64,000 nt of DNA, taken from the NCBI RefSeq assembly GCF_000772705.2, contig NZ_JSBW02000040.1, forward strand, positions 1 through 64,000. The letters run 5' to 3'. The notes below the pieces were generated by a model. That model saw only the letters and a program-made list of their open reading frames with translations. It did not search any database and had not been told where the DNA came from. This DNA comes from Xanthomonas vasicola (GTDB lineage Bacteria > Pseudomonadota > Gammaproteobacteria > Xanthomonadales > Xanthomonadaceae). Shown piece by piece: positions 33,041 through 42,393 of this stretch (positions within the stretch are counted from its first letter, which is position 1; each line of letters begins with the position of its first letter). The translations under genes and the position numbers were made by a program.

Positions 33041-34881
33041 CGAGCGACCTCGTTGCGTTCGAGCGTGCACAGCACGGTTTCGGTAAAGGAATTGAGCGAT
33101 GCCTGGCGCGCAAATACATGCCGCAGCACCGAGGCAAGCAGGTAGACGCCCTGCCCTTCGAAGGCCGCGTCGTCGCAGGTCAAGGTGATCTCAAGCCCGC
33201 GGCCATAGGTGGCCGGGCCCGGCACCGGAATGCGCCGTACGATCGGGCGCGAGGCGATGCGGCGTACGCCATCCACCTGTCGCCGCGCTGCGGCATCGTG
33301 CGGGTCGTGGTACAGCGTGAGCATCTCGCGCAATGCGGTAGCGCCGTCGTCGCCGGCATCCAGCAGCGAGAGATAATTCAACTGCAGATGGCTGATCAGG
33401 CGCCAACGCGTATCGCCGGCAGTCACGCCCGAACGCGGTCGCGTTGGGCCAGCCACGCAACGGATCGACGCTACCGGGCCGCCCTCGTCGAGCACAAAAT
33501 CGGTGCTGGATTTGCCCACCGGCATATGCAGGGGCAGATCGCGATTGCTGCACCACAGCTGCATGCCCAGTTGCCGCAGTTGGTGCGAATACGGCGCCTG
33601 TTCGCCATCGACCAGCGACAGGAACACCTCGCTGCCGACATAGCTCGAGCGCGGCCCGGTACGACGCTGTCCCGTTGACAGCCGCCGCGGCTGCCGTCGC
33701 AGCGCATAGAACGCCGAGCGTCGCTCGTGCCAGCTGCGCGGCTGCGCGCCATAGAACGGCTCGAAACGCTGCATCGGCGCATTGCCATCGCCGAAGCCTT
33801 CGACCTGCTCCACGCCATGGATTTCGAAATCCATCGGCCGCGTGCGGTCGGCCAGCACATGGTGCTCGGCGATGCCGGGATGCAGATGGATGCGGTCCCC
33901 GCGCCGTGGGAACAGGTTGATCGCCGGAGTGCAATGCAGGCGGAAGTTACTCGCATCCACCGCGTTATCGAGCCGCTCGACGCTGCGATCGAACCACACC
34001 AGAATCTCGAATTCGGCGCACGCCGCTCGCGTCAGCACCTGCGACAGCCCATCGAATGCCGCAAACAGAAAACGCTCGGGGCAAGCGAAGTATTCCTGCA
34101 GCAAGCGATAGCCGCTGAAAGAGCGTTCGCTGCGCGGCAGCAGCGCTTGCTCGTCATCGAAGCCCTGCGGCTGCAGATGCTCGGGGCCGAAGGTGCGAGT
34201 GAGCACCTGCCCATCCGCGGAACGGGCACGCACCACGAATCCCAACGCATTGGCGTGCAGTTGTTCGTACAGGGTGCCAGCCAGCCCATCGGCGCCGGTA
34301 ATGAAGATCGGCAATGTGTCCAGCGCCAGCATGTCCAAGCGCAGCCCGGCATGCACGTTAAACACCAGACGCAAGCCGGCGCGCGCGCGCGGCTCGACCG
34401 GCTCACCGAGCGTGGCCAGCGCTGCCGGTGAGGCCAGGTAGCTTGCAGCGGTCAGGCGCAGCGGCAATAGCGTCACTGTGTGCGCGGTGCGGTATTCGCA
34501 GGCGGTGCGGTCGCCATGCCCGATCAACGAGCGCAGCGCGCTGCCGCGCGGCACCACATGCCCCGCTGGTCCGATACCCTCGCCTTGCTCGGGTTGCAAC
34601 TCCACCACGGCCATCGACGGCACCGGCGACAGAAAATGTGGATACAGCATTTCCGTCAGGTGCTGCGCGAATACCGGTTGCTGGGCTTCCAGCTCGAGTT
34701 GCACGCGCGCGGAGAGAAACGCAAATCCTTCCAGCAGACGTTCGACATAAGGGTCGGCGCAGTCGATGCCGCTCATCCCGAGCCGGCCCGCCACTTTCGG
34801 ATACGCCTGCGCGAACTCCGCACCCATCTCGCGCACATGCTGCAACTCGCGGTTGTAGTGATGGAGCAGGCGCGGGTCCAT
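33004..34881 (-). CDS. tssF: T6SS baseplate protein TssF
   Basis: A 625-residue protein with the typical TssF start, RLLHHYNRELQHVREMGAEF, followed by AQAYPKVAGRLGMSGIDCAD and PYVERLLEGFAFLSARVQLE. Later motifs include LPIFITGADGLAGTLYEQLH and the C-terminal VYLLASVLRHVFARQASLNS. It lies 3 bases after tssE and overlaps tssG. Length is typical, and no frameshift is visible. Confidence 0.94.
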   Translation of the reverse strand: MDPRLLHHYNRELQHVREMGAEFAQAYPKVAGRLGMSGIDCADPYVERLLEGFAFLSARVQLELEAQQPVFAQHLTEMLYPHFLSPVPSMAVVELQPEQGEGIGPAGHVVPRGSALRSLIGHGDRTACEYRTAHTVTLLPLRLTAASYLASPAALATLGEPVEPRARAGLRLVFNVHAGLRLDMLALDTLPIFITGADGLAGTLYEQLHANALGFVVRARSADGQVLTRTFGPEHLQPQGFDDEQALLPRSERSFSGYRLLQEYFACPERFLFAAFDGLSQVLTRAACAEFEILVWFDRSVERLDNAVDASNFRLHCTPAINLFPRRGDRIHLHPGIAEHHVLADRTRPMDFEIHGVEQVEGFGDGNAPMQRFEPFYGAQPRSWHERRSAFYALRRQPRRLSTGQRRTGPRSSYVGSEVFLSLVDGEQAPYSHQLRQLGMQLWCSNRDLPLHMPVGKSSTDFVLDEGGPVASIRCVAGPTRPRSGVTAGDTRWRLISHLQLNYLSLLDAGDDGATALREMLTLYHDPHDAAARRQVDGVRRIASRPIVRRIPVPGPATYGRGLEITLTCDDAAFEGQGVYLLASVLRHVFARQASLNSFTETVLCTLERNEVARWPAHLGNRPIL

Positions 34882-34884
34882 GAC

Positions 34885-35388
34885 TTAGTGGGTTCCGGAA
34901 GACAGATTGAATCGACCGGTTTCCAGGTCGAGATCGGTACGCAGATATAGCGCCAACGGCAGCGGCTGTGCCCACAGTTCGGAGTCGATGACAAATGACA
35001 GCGACATGCGGTCCATGCGCCCGGTATCCACTTTCGCGGTGACCTGCAGGCTGGCTGCAGCCAGGCGCGGCTCGAACGCCACAATCGCTGTACGGATGCG
35101 GTTCTGCAGTTCGATCACGTCCAGCCCCGCCAGCCGTGCGCCGGCCAGGTCCGGGATGCCGTAATTGAGCACCGAGCTGGCGACATGCGGATAATCCTGC
35201 AGCGCATCCTCATGCCAATGGCGTGTGCAATTGAGCAGCCAGGCCAGGTCGCGCATGACGCAGTCGCGCAGCTTGGCTGGACTGATCGCCCGTGCGTCGC
35301 GGCTTTCCGCCAGTTCGTGCCGGCGGTCGTCGATCAATCGGTCCAGCAGCGATGGCTGCAAACGCTCTTGTTGAGTCAGTTCGGCCAT
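34885..35388 (-). CDS. tssE: T6SS baseplate protein TssE (gp25-like)
   Basis: A 167-residue protein from MAELTQQERL; the frame extends upstream but only by overlapping tagJ. It has LQPSLLDRLIDDRRHELAES, then LRDCVMRDLAWLLNCTRHWH, VASSVLNYGIPDLAGARLAG and the gp25 core LQNRIRTAIVAFEPRLAAAS. TssE joins baseplate wedges to the sheath. It overlaps tagJ by 13 bases. Confidence 0.93.
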   Translation of the reverse strand: MAELTQQERLQPSLLDRLIDDRRHELAESRDARAISPAKLRDCVMRDLAWLLNCTRHWHEDALQDYPHVASSVLNYGIPDLAGARLAGLDVIELQNRIRTAIVAFEPRLAAASLQVTAKVDTGRMDRMSLSFVIDSELWAQPLPLALYLRTDLDLETGRFNLSSGTH

Positions 35389-36209
35389 GGCGCTTCCACC
35401 GCGGCGGTGTCGAATGCAATGTGGCGGATGTCGAGCACCGGGTAGTCGTCCTCGCTGCCAGCCAGCAGGCGTTGCCCCAGACCGCATGCGGACAACTCCT
35501 CGCCCTCCCATTCGGTGCGCTGGCCGAGGCGGATCGCGCCCTCCTCGCTGTGTTGGCTATCGGGATAACGGCACGGCACCACGCCACGGCTGCGCGTGCC
35601 GTCATGCCATTGGACGTCGACCGACTGCCATAGCAAGTCGCGCAGCGTAGTCGGCGCTTCGAAGCGCAGGCTGCGCAATTGGACGAACGGCACCCAGGCG
35701 TAGCCCACTTCGAGGATGACCTCAAGGCACGGACCAAAACGCGGATCGGCGTCGGCCAGCCAGTCGAAACGCTGGCCATCGATGTGGCCAGCGATGGCAT
35801 CGGCTTGCGTAAGCGCCAGGGCACGCCGTCGCGCTGCATGCCCTGATTCGCCGTCGCGATCATGCTGCAGTGCCTGCAGCAGATCGTGCTGCCACGGCAG
35901 GACCTGACCCGGCATCAGCGGCATCATCTGGCCGACCAGTACCTGTTCGCGTTCCAATTCGGCGTCGAGGATGCGCACATACGCAGCCACCACGCCGCCC
36001 CAACTCTGGTCCAACTGCGCGGCTAGGCGCAGTTGTTGTTGCGCGCGCTGCCACTCTCCGGCCACCGCCAGCAGTTGGAACAGCCCGATGCGTGCTTCGG
36101 CATCGGCCGGGCACTGCCGCACCCAGTCTTTGGCGGTGGCCAACGATTGCGCCGGGTCGCCCGCCTTGAGCAGGCGGGCGCAGGCATGTTCGGGATGGAC
36201 AGCAGACAT
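35376..36209 (-). CDS. tagJ: T6SS accessory protein TagJ (ImpE family)
   Basis: A 277-residue protein from MSAVHPEHAC; the longer frame shadows hcp. The N-terminal half is TPR-like (ARLLKAGDPAQSLATAKDWV, then ARIGLFQLLAVAGEWQRAQQ, QLRLAAQLDQSWGG). The C-terminal ImpE domain has GQRFDWLADADPRFGPCLEV, RDLLWQSVDVQWHDGTR and VPCRYPDSQ. In several systems TagJ binds the sheath protein TssB and modulates ClpV. It lies 36 bases from hcp. Confidence 0.9.
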   Translation of the reverse strand: MSAVHPEHACARLLKAGDPAQSLATAKDWVRQCPADAEARIGLFQLLAVAGEWQRAQQQLRLAAQLDQSWGGVVAAYVRILDAELEREQVLVGQMMPLMPGQVLPWQHDLLQALQHDRDGESGHAARRRALALTQADAIAGHIDGQRFDWLADADPRFGPCLEVILEVGYAWVPFVQLRSLRFEAPTTLRDLLWQSVDVQWHDGTRSRGVVPCRYPDSQHSEEGAIRLGQRTEWEGEELSACGLGQRLLAGSEDDYPVLDIRHIAFDTAAVEAPWPN

Positions 36210-36244
36210 CGGCAGCGGCGCTCCGGTTGGGGGATGCGTGGGGC

Positions 36245-36748
36245 TCAGGACTTCTTCACTTCCTGCATGTTGAAAGTGAAGTCCTTGGTGCCGCCCTGCT
36301 TCTTGCCCTTGTCGTCCTGCGGCTGGAACGAATACTTGAACTTGCCGAAATGCAGGGTCACGTTTTCGGTCAGACGGTCTTCGCCACCGCTGCCGCCGGT
36401 GGACACCGAGGTGATCATCACGCCTTCGCTGAGTTCGATCGTCACGTAGTCTGACTGCTCGCCGGTGGCGTTGGTGACGTACAGCGTGGCCGAATCCACA
36501 CGTGCGCCTGTGCAACACGCATTGAGCAATGCGTTGGAGCAACTATCGACGTATTTGGTGATGGAAATATCCTGCACATTGGCCTTGCCGCCGGCCGCAT
36601 ACCCGGCGCCGGTGTGCAGGTTGCCGGTGTTGCTGGTGCCCCACGACCAGGCAATGATCGGCACTTCGTCCTTGTGCTTGGAATGGTTGGACGCGCCCTT
36701 GATCTCGACGTCGCCCGAGCCGAATTTGAGATGCATATCGAAAGCCAT
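36245..36748 (-). CDS. hcp: T6SS tube protein Hcp (TssD)
   Basis: A 167-residue Hcp starting MAFDMHLKFG, then VPIIAWSWGTSNTG, ANVQDISITKYVDSCSNALL, TLYVTNATGEQSDYVTIELS and the end FGKFKYSFQPQDDKGKKQGG. It forms hexameric rings of the inner tube and carries small effectors. The 99-base gap to tssC may hold a hairpin or extra promoter, as Hcp is usually needed in excess. No C-terminal extension is present. Confidence 0.94.
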   Translation of the reverse strand: MAFDMHLKFGSGDVEIKGASNHSKHKDEVPIIAWSWGTSNTGNLHTGAGYAAGGKANVQDISITKYVDSCSNALLNACCTGARVDSATLYVTNATGEQSDYVTIELSEGVMITSVSTGGSGGEDRLTENVTLHFGKFKYSFQPQDDKGKKQGGTKDFTFNMQEVKKS

Positions 36749-36847
36749 GGAACTTCTCCAGTGATGGGTGGTGCAGGAAGGGGAAGCCGATCCCGCGGCG
36801 TTGTCAGCCGCAGGTCATTCGTGTTTGAAAGCGACGCCTGTGGCCGA

Positions 36848-38350
36848 TCAGGCGGCCTGCGCCGATGGCAAGCGCGAGACTAGGCGTAGCGATACCGTCA
36901 GGCCTTCAAGCTGGTAATGCGGGCGCAGGAAGAACTTTGAGGTGTAGTAGCCCGGGTTGCCCTCGACCTCTTCGACGACCACTTCGGCAGCGGCCAATGG
37001 CTTACGCGCCTTGGTTTCTTCGCTGGAATTGGCCGGATCGCCGTCGACGTAGTTCATCACCCAGTCGGTCAACCAGCTCTGCATCTGCTGGCGCGTGCTG
37101 AATGAGCCGATCTTGTCGCGCACGATGCACTTCAGGTAATGCGCGAAGCGGCAGCAGGCGAACATATAAGGCAAGCGTGCGCTCAGCGCTGCATTGGCGG
37201 TGGCGTCCGGGTCGTCGTATTCCTCGGGCTTGCCCAGCGACTGCGCGCTGATGAAGGCAGCCATGTCGGTGTTCTTGCGATGCACCAGCGGCATCAAGCC
37301 CATCTTGTCGAGTTCGGCCGAACGGCGGTCGGTGATGGCAACCTCGGTCGGGCACTTCATGTCGACACCGCCATCGTCGGCCGGGAAGGTATGCGTCGGC
37401 AGGCCTTCCACCGCCCCACCCGACTCCACGCCGCGAATGCGGGTGCACCAACCGTACTGTTTGAAGGAGCGGTTGATGTTGACCGCCATCGCGTAGGCGG
37501 CGTTTTGCCAGGTGTAGCGGGACGAATCGGCGCCCTGGGTGTCTTCTTCGAAGTCGAACGCTTCCACCGGATCGGTCTTGGCTCCATACGGCAGCCGCGC
37601 CAGTGTGCGTGGCATGGCCAGCGCCAGGTACTTGGCATCCTCGCTTTGACGCAACGAACGCCAAGCCGCGTAATCGGGGGTGGAAAAAATCTTAGCCAGA
37701 TCGCGCGGGTTGGACAGCTCGCTCCAGCTTTCCATGCCCATCAACCCAGGACCCGCAGCGGCGATGAAAGGCGCATGCGAGGCGGCGGCAATCTGACTGA
37801 TGCCGCGCAGCGTGTCGACATCCTGCGGACTGTGGTCGAAGTGGTAATCGCCAATCAAACAGCCGTAGGGTTCGCCACCCAGCTGGCCGTATTCGGCTTC
37901 GTAAATTTTCTTGAACACCGGGCTTTGGTCCCAGGCGGTCCCCTTGAAGCGCTTAAGGTTCTTGGCGAGTTCCTTCTTGGACACATTGAGCACGCGGATC
38001 TTCAACTGCGTGTCCGATTCGGTGTTGCTGACCAGATAATGCAGTCCGCGCCATGCACCCTCCAGCGCCTGGAATTGCGCGGCGTGCAGGATGAGGTTGA
38101 GTTGCTCGGTGATCTTGCGGTCGATCTCGGCGACATACGCGTTGATGGTCTGCGCAACGTCATCGCTGATGATGTCGCTGCGCTCCAGCACCTGCTCGGC
38201 CAAGGTACGCACAGCCAGTCGCACTTCTTCGCCAGCGCGTTCGCTGCGCGGGCGGAATTCACGGTTCAGCAGAGTCGCAAAGTCGTCGGACTGCGTGGTC
38301 TGCGGCTGGGCGTCGGTAAGGTCTTGGGCAGCGGAATTTTGGGTCGCCAT
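36848..38350 (-). CDS. tssC: T6SS sheath protein TssC (VipB)
   Basis: A 500-residue protein from MATQNSAAQD; an ATG four codons upstream (38362) overlaps the tssB stop and is an alternative. Conserved sheath motifs are ILHAAQFQALEGAWRGLHYL, FKKIYEAEYGQLGGEPYGCL, GDYHFDHSPQDVDTLRGISQ and the C-terminal RLPYMFACCRFAHYLKCIVR. It forms the contractile sheath with TssB. The gap to tssB is 4 bases. Confidence 0.95.
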   Translation of the reverse strand: MATQNSAAQDLTDAQPQTTQSDDFATLLNREFRPRSERAGEEVRLAVRTLAEQVLERSDIISDDVAQTINAYVAEIDRKITEQLNLILHAAQFQALEGAWRGLHYLVSNTESDTQLKIRVLNVSKKELAKNLKRFKGTAWDQSPVFKKIYEAEYGQLGGEPYGCLIGDYHFDHSPQDVDTLRGISQIAAASHAPFIAAAGPGLMGMESWSELSNPRDLAKIFSTPDYAAWRSLRQSEDAKYLALAMPRTLARLPYGAKTDPVEAFDFEEDTQGADSSRYTWQNAAYAMAVNINRSFKQYGWCTRIRGVESGGAVEGLPTHTFPADDGGVDMKCPTEVAITDRRSAELDKMGLMPLVHRKNTDMAAFISAQSLGKPEEYDDPDATANAALSARLPYMFACCRFAHYLKCIVRDKIGSFSTRQQMQSWLTDWVMNYVDGDPANSSEETKARKPLAAAEVVVEEVEGNPGYYTSKFFLRPHYQLEGLTVSLRLVSRLPSAQAA

Positions 38351-38354
38351 GAGG

Positions 38355-38861
38355 TTACTCATCCTTCGACTTGGGGGACGCGACCAGCGAGCGCAGCAGG
38401 GTGGGATCCTTGATCGCATCGGCGATCAGGCGCTCAGCACCGGCCTTGCCGTCGAGGTAGGTGCCCAGATTGGCCAACTGGGTACGCGCTTCCAGCAGCT
38501 CGGCCAGCGGTGCCACCTTTTTCACGACGGCGGTAGGCGAAAAATCGTCCAGGCTGTCGAAGGTGATATCGACAGGTAACTCGCCGCTGCCGGTGAGGGT
38601 ATTGGAAACGCTCATTGCCACGCGCGGTTGCATGGCACGCAGCCGGCTATCGAAATTGTCGACATCGATTTCCACTGCCTCGCGTGCTTCCAGCGCCGGC
38701 AGGCTTTCCGTATTGGCGCCGGACAGATCCGACAACACACCCATGACGAACGGAACCTGCACTTTCTTCTGCGAGCCGTAGATCTCGACGTCGTACTCGA
38801 TCTGCACGCGAGGCGCGCGATTCCTGGCAATGAACTTCTGACTGCTGCTGCGAACGGACAT
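38355..38861 (-). CDS. tssB: T6SS sheath protein TssB (VipA)
   Basis: A 168-residue protein from MSVRSSSQKFIARNRAPRVQ, with a GGAGG ribosome site just upstream; the longer frame to 39140 is non-coding in character. It shows IEYDVEIYGSQKKVQVPFVM, GVLSDLSGANTESLPALEAR and FDSLDDFSPTAVVKKVAPLA, the normal VipA pattern with the ClpV-binding and sheath-interface regions. It is the first gene of the long minus-strand T6SS array, so the main promoter should lie in 38862-39148, shortened by the IS remnant beyond. Confidence 0.93.
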   Translation of the reverse strand: MSVRSSSQKFIARNRAPRVQIEYDVEIYGSQKKVQVPFVMGVLSDLSGANTESLPALEAREAVEIDVDNFDSRLRAMQPRVAMSVSNTLTGSGELPVDITFDSLDDFSPTAVVKKVAPLAELLEARTQLANLGTYLDGKAGAERLIADAIKDPTLLRSLVASPKSKDE

Positions 38862-39148
38862 GCGGCCTCCGATGATCTGCATGGTTGCTGGCGCTGCGGT
38901 TGCAGCGGCGGTGTGGCAAAGGCGTATCCCTTGCACCGGATGCGTATCGTGTGCGCTGCTGCCGGCGACATGAAATCGAACGCCGGGATGGCAGGTATGG
39001 GTGTGCGTGATGGGCTTGGACGCATACGCCAGTGACAATGGCAGCGCACGCTGTCGGCACGTGCCAGCACGCGGGCTTTGTCCATGCGGCTGGCGATTTC
39101 GCGCTATCCCGCTGCGCGTTGGGTCACAACACGCGAGCAACTAAACGG

Positions 39149-40104
39149 TGACCCACCCCAATAAACCGGGCCAGCGTAAAGAAGAGACTTCGCCCGCATG
39201 GGATCCTGTGGCAATGAGGAGTCAGGCGATGAAGAAGTCCCGTTCCACCGAGGAGCAGATCGCGTACGCGCTCAAGCAGGCAGAGCTGGGAATCAATGTC
39301 ACGTTCGGCGTTTTTCTTATGAGGCCAAGGCGCGTGACCGCAGCGCTATTCGTCTGCGGATGCGTGAGATCACCCAGACGCGGATCCATTACGGCTGCGA
39401 GCGGGTACTGGTGATGCTGCGCCGGGAAGGCTGGCGGGACAACCCTAAGCAGGTGCATCAGATTTACAAGGAACAAGGCCTGTCATTGCGGCATTGTCGG
39501 CCCCAGCGCAGCAGGAGCCGCCGCCGCCGGCAACCGATCAAGGTGGCCATTGCGCCCAACATGTTATGGGGGAGGGACTTCGTCAGTGACGCGTTTTTTG
39601 GCGGCCGTCGCTTCCGGCTGTTGCCGGTGCTGGACCACTTCACGCATGAATGCCCGGATATCGTGGTGGATCAATCCTTGCGCGCTGACGATGTCGCCGC
39701 AGCCGTGGCACGCTTGGTTGTTCAACGAGGCAAGCCCGAAGCGATCAAGGTGGATAACCGCAGTGGATTTGCCGGTAAGGTGATGGATCGCTGGGAATAT
39801 GAGAACGGCGTGGAACTGGACTTTTCCCCGCGTGGCACGCCGACGGACAACGCGATGGTGGAAAGCTTCAACGGCCGGCTGCGGCAGGAGTGTCTAAACG
39901 CGCATTGGTTCTTGTCGTTGGCCGATGCGCGGAGCAAAATCGAGGCGTGGCGGAAGTTCTATAGCGAGCAACGTTCCCACCGTGCACTGGCATGGAAAAC
40001 CCCGGCGGCATTCGCCCGATAACACGGGTCCCAAGCGAATCTGCAGGCGCCGAAGAAAGTCGAAATCTCTGCCTGCTAATGGCCCTGCTATCGGCGGTGG
40101 GTCA
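39149..40104. mobile_element. IS3-family element remnant with internal deletion
   Basis: Perfect 9-bp terminal inverted repeats, TGACCCACC at 39149-39157 and GGTGGGTCA at 40096-40104, bound a 956-bp element. That is shorter than the roughly 1.2 kb of the IS407-like branch of IS3, in line with loss of the orfA/orfB junction. No matching target duplication is evident (ACGG on the left, GAGC on the right). It lies about 290 bases upstream of tssB and points away from it. Confidence 0.75.
39229..40022 (+). pseudogene. IS3-family transposase remnant (orfA start joined to orfB)
   Basis: The start KKSRSTEEQIAYALKQAELG is OrfA of an IS3/IS407-type element, but its helix-turn-helix second half and leucine zipper are missing. 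A frame change near 39305 leads into OrfB at about the point YEAKARDRSAIRLRMREITQ. The integrase core is otherwise present: GRDFVSDAFFGGRRF (first Asp), IKVDNRSGFAGKV (second Asp, motif altered from DNG-EF) and GTPTDNAMVESFNGRLRQEC (Glu). With the DNA-binding half gone the element cannot move itself. Confidence 0.75.
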
Positions 40105-40191
40105 GAGCGTGCGTGTCACATCAGACACATCGCATTTCAGAGCATGAAAACAGGGCGAGCAGTGGAAGCAACCTGAAGCATCTCAATGCAG

Positions 40192-40226
40192 TTCCGACCC
40201 CGGACCATGCAGGACCGGGGTCGGAA
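40192..40226 (-). terminator. Strong hairpin downstream of the sorbosone-dehydrogenase-like gene
   Basis: A perfect 12-bp stem, TTCCGACCCCGG / CCGGGGTCGGAA, with an 11-base loop, 20 bases beyond the stop of the minus-strand gene at 40247. There is no T-run, so it may work as a Rho-independent-like or mRNA-protecting hairpin. It also separates the gene from the IS remnant. Confidence 0.55.
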
Positions 40227-40246
40227 ACGGCACAACGCGCTTCTGC

Positions 40247-41578
40247 TTACTGCGGTGAAGCGGGTGTGGCTGACGCAGCAGCCGCAGTCTCTGGCGTTAC
40301 GCGCCAGATGATGTTGGCCAGATCGTCGGCAACGATCAGCGCACCATGCGGGTCGACCGTGACGCCGACCGGGCGGCCGCGGGTCTTGCCATCTTCGCCG
40401 TGGAACCCTGAGACGAAGTCGATCGCGTCGCCCGCCGGGCGGCCGTCGCGGAACGGCACGAACACCACCTTGTAGCCAACCGGCGGGTCGCGATTCCAGC
40501 TGCCATGCTCACCAACAAACACACCGTCGGCGAATTTCGGCCCCATTGCGCTGGACGAAAACGCAACGCCAAGTGCGGCGACATGAGAGCCCAGCGCATA
40601 GTCCGGCACGATCGCCGACGCCACCTTCTGCGGATCCTGCGGCATCACGCGGGCATCCACGTTCTTGCCCCAATAGCTATATGGCCAGCCGTAGAAGCCG
40701 CCTTCGCGCACCGAGGTCAAATAGTCGGGCACCAGGTTGGGGCCGATTTCATCACGCTCGTTGACGACTGCCCACAGTGCACCGCTGCCTGGCTGGATAG
40801 CCAGCGCAGTCGGGTTACGGATGCCGGTGGCATATGGCTTGTGCGCGCCGGTGGCGGCATCCACCTGCCAGATCTGCGCGCGGTCGAGTTCGACCGCCAT
40901 GCCGCGCTCGGTGATGTTGCTGTTTGAGCCGATGGCCACATACAGGTAGCGGCCGTCAGCGCTGGCGGTGAGCGCCTTGGTCCAGTGGTGATTGATCGCC
41001 GACGGCAGGTCGGTGACCTTGGTGGGTGCCCCGCTCGCTTGCGTCTGCCCCTCACGATAGTCGAAGCGCACCAGCGCATCTTGATTGGCCACATACAGCG
41101 CGTTGCCAATCAGCGCGAGCCCGTAAGGTGCGTTGAGCTTGTCGGCAAACACCGTCTTCAACTCGTAGACGCCATCGCCATTGGCATCGCGCAGCAAGGT
41201 CAGGCGGTTGCCGCTCTTGGCCTTGGAGGTGCCCTTGGCCTTGATCGGACCGGCAATCACATCCTTTGGCTTGAGGTTTGGCGCGCCGCCGCCACGGCCT
41301 TCTGCCACCAGGATATCGCCATTGGGCAACACCAGCGTCTGGCGGGGAATGCCGAGATCTTTGGCGATCGCAGTGATGCGATAGCCTGCCGGCACAGTCG
41401 GCTTGCCCTCGCCCCAGCTCGTCGGATCTGCGATGGTCATGTCGGGCAGCAAGCCACGATCAGGCGTGGGTAACTCTGGCGTCGCACCGTGCTGATTGAG
41501 CTCGGGTGCCTTGCCGCATGCGGCTAGCGCTGCGGCAAGAATGGACACCGTGATGATACTGGTGGTCTGACGCTTCAT
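40247..41578 (-). CDS. Sorbosone dehydrogenase-like PQQ/beta-propeller lipoprotein
   Basis: A 443-residue protein from MKRQTTSIIT, whose ATG overlaps the upstream stop. A lipoprotein signal (ILAAALAACGKAPE, Cys20) predicts an envelope location. The propeller motifs are those of the L-sorbosone/soluble glucose dehydrogenase family: PRQTLVLPNGDILVAEGRGG, LNAPYGLALIGNALYVANQD, GIRNPTALAIQPGSGALWAV, VGEHGSWNRDPPVGYKV and GRPVGVTVDPHGALIVADD. The substrate is unknown; the family oxidises sugars or aldehydes using PQQ. It is cotranscribed with the membrane protein upstream. Confidence 0.85.
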   Translation of the reverse strand: MKRQTTSIITVSILAAALAACGKAPELNQHGATPELPTPDRGLLPDMTIADPTSWGEGKPTVPAGYRITAIAKDLGIPRQTLVLPNGDILVAEGRGGGAPNLKPKDVIAGPIKAKGTSKAKSGNRLTLLRDANGDGVYELKTVFADKLNAPYGLALIGNALYVANQDALVRFDYREGQTQASGAPTKVTDLPSAINHHWTKALTASADGRYLYVAIGSNSNITERGMAVELDRAQIWQVDAATGAHKPYATGIRNPTALAIQPGSGALWAVVNERDEIGPNLVPDYLTSVREGGFYGWPYSYWGKNVDARVMPQDPQKVASAIVPDYALGSHVAALGVAFSSSAMGPKFADGVFVGEHGSWNRDPPVGYKVVFVPFRDGRPAGDAIDFVSGFHGEDGKTRGRPVGVTVDPHGALIVADDLANIIWRVTPETAAAASATPASPQ

Positions 41579-41991
41579 CGTGCACCTCCTACGCGCAGAC
41601 CGGACAATCCCGCCCAGGTTGCAACCAACGCGAACAGTGTCGCAATTGCCGACAGCGCCAGGGCGGCCGGCATGATCGCCCACGCGTCACGTGCGTGATG
41701 CAGACAATCGAAGAAGCCCACGATCCAGGCGGCGCCGAGCGCAATGATGTAGATCAGGTTACGACTTCCGCGCGCCAGCGCGACGATGGCGCACACCAAC
41801 GCAACAGTGGTCAGCACCATCGCGCCCACCAGCAGCCAGGATGCAAAATTGCTCCACTGGATCTGATAGTTGCTCCAGTAGGCGTAGTCGCTCAGCAACG
41901 CACCGAGAAACAGTGGCCACACACCGCCAAGCACGGCTGCGTGGAACGGGTGGATAGCCCAGGGACGGGCCGGTACGGTTGTTGAATTCAT
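41575..41991 (-). CDS. DUF2231-type inner-membrane protein
   Basis: A 138-residue protein with four hydrophobic helices (about 17-35, 50-72, 80-98 and 105-130). The family start HPFHAAVLGGVWPLFLGALL is followed by SDYAYWSNYQIQWSNFASWL. Such DUF2231 proteins are often paired with sorbosone-dehydrogenase-like proteins and may pass electrons or hold haem via the conserved His; that role is inferred. Its stop overlaps the start of the downstream lipoprotein gene by 4 bases. Confidence 0.8.
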   Translation of the reverse strand: MNSTTVPARPWAIHPFHAAVLGGVWPLFLGALLSDYAYWSNYQIQWSNFASWLLVGAMVLTTVALVCAIVALARGSRNLIYIIALGAAWIVGFFDCLHHARDAWAIMPAALALSAIATLFALVATWAGLSGLRVGGAR

Positions 41992-42393
41992 AGCGGACTC
42001 ATTGTGGCAATGGCGAAACGTGCCCCGATGCTGCCAGCTTGTGTGTGATGAACCGCGTGATGTTTCGGCGGTTGATGCCCTTGCAGATCACCGCGGCCTG
42101 GTGCGTTTTGTGATCAACACCTCTTCCCAACGCATGCGCGCGTTGTCGCGCTCGATACCAGCATCGCGCGTTGGCATGGCGGCGAGTAGCGTGGATGGTA
42201 CGCATCACTCGGCTGCATGTCGCCAGCCAGAACAGCGCGGGGTGTACATCCGAGCGCAGCGCAACGCGTCGCTGATCGCTCCCGCTCACCCGCAGCGGCG
42301 ACCCCTCAATTCCCGCCTCGACCGCACGTCATGCATCGCTGGGCGCGGCACGGCTGCCCTCCCAGTGTGAGCCTCATTCTGGAGGAGCAGCTT
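41992..42393. other. Gene-free stretch upstream of the DUF2231 gene
   Basis: About 400 bases. Open frames on both strands are rich in Arg, Ala and His and show no recognisable motif or good ribosome site, so I treat them as chance. The promoter of the DUF2231/sorbosone-dehydrogenase pair should lie here. Confidence 0.35.
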
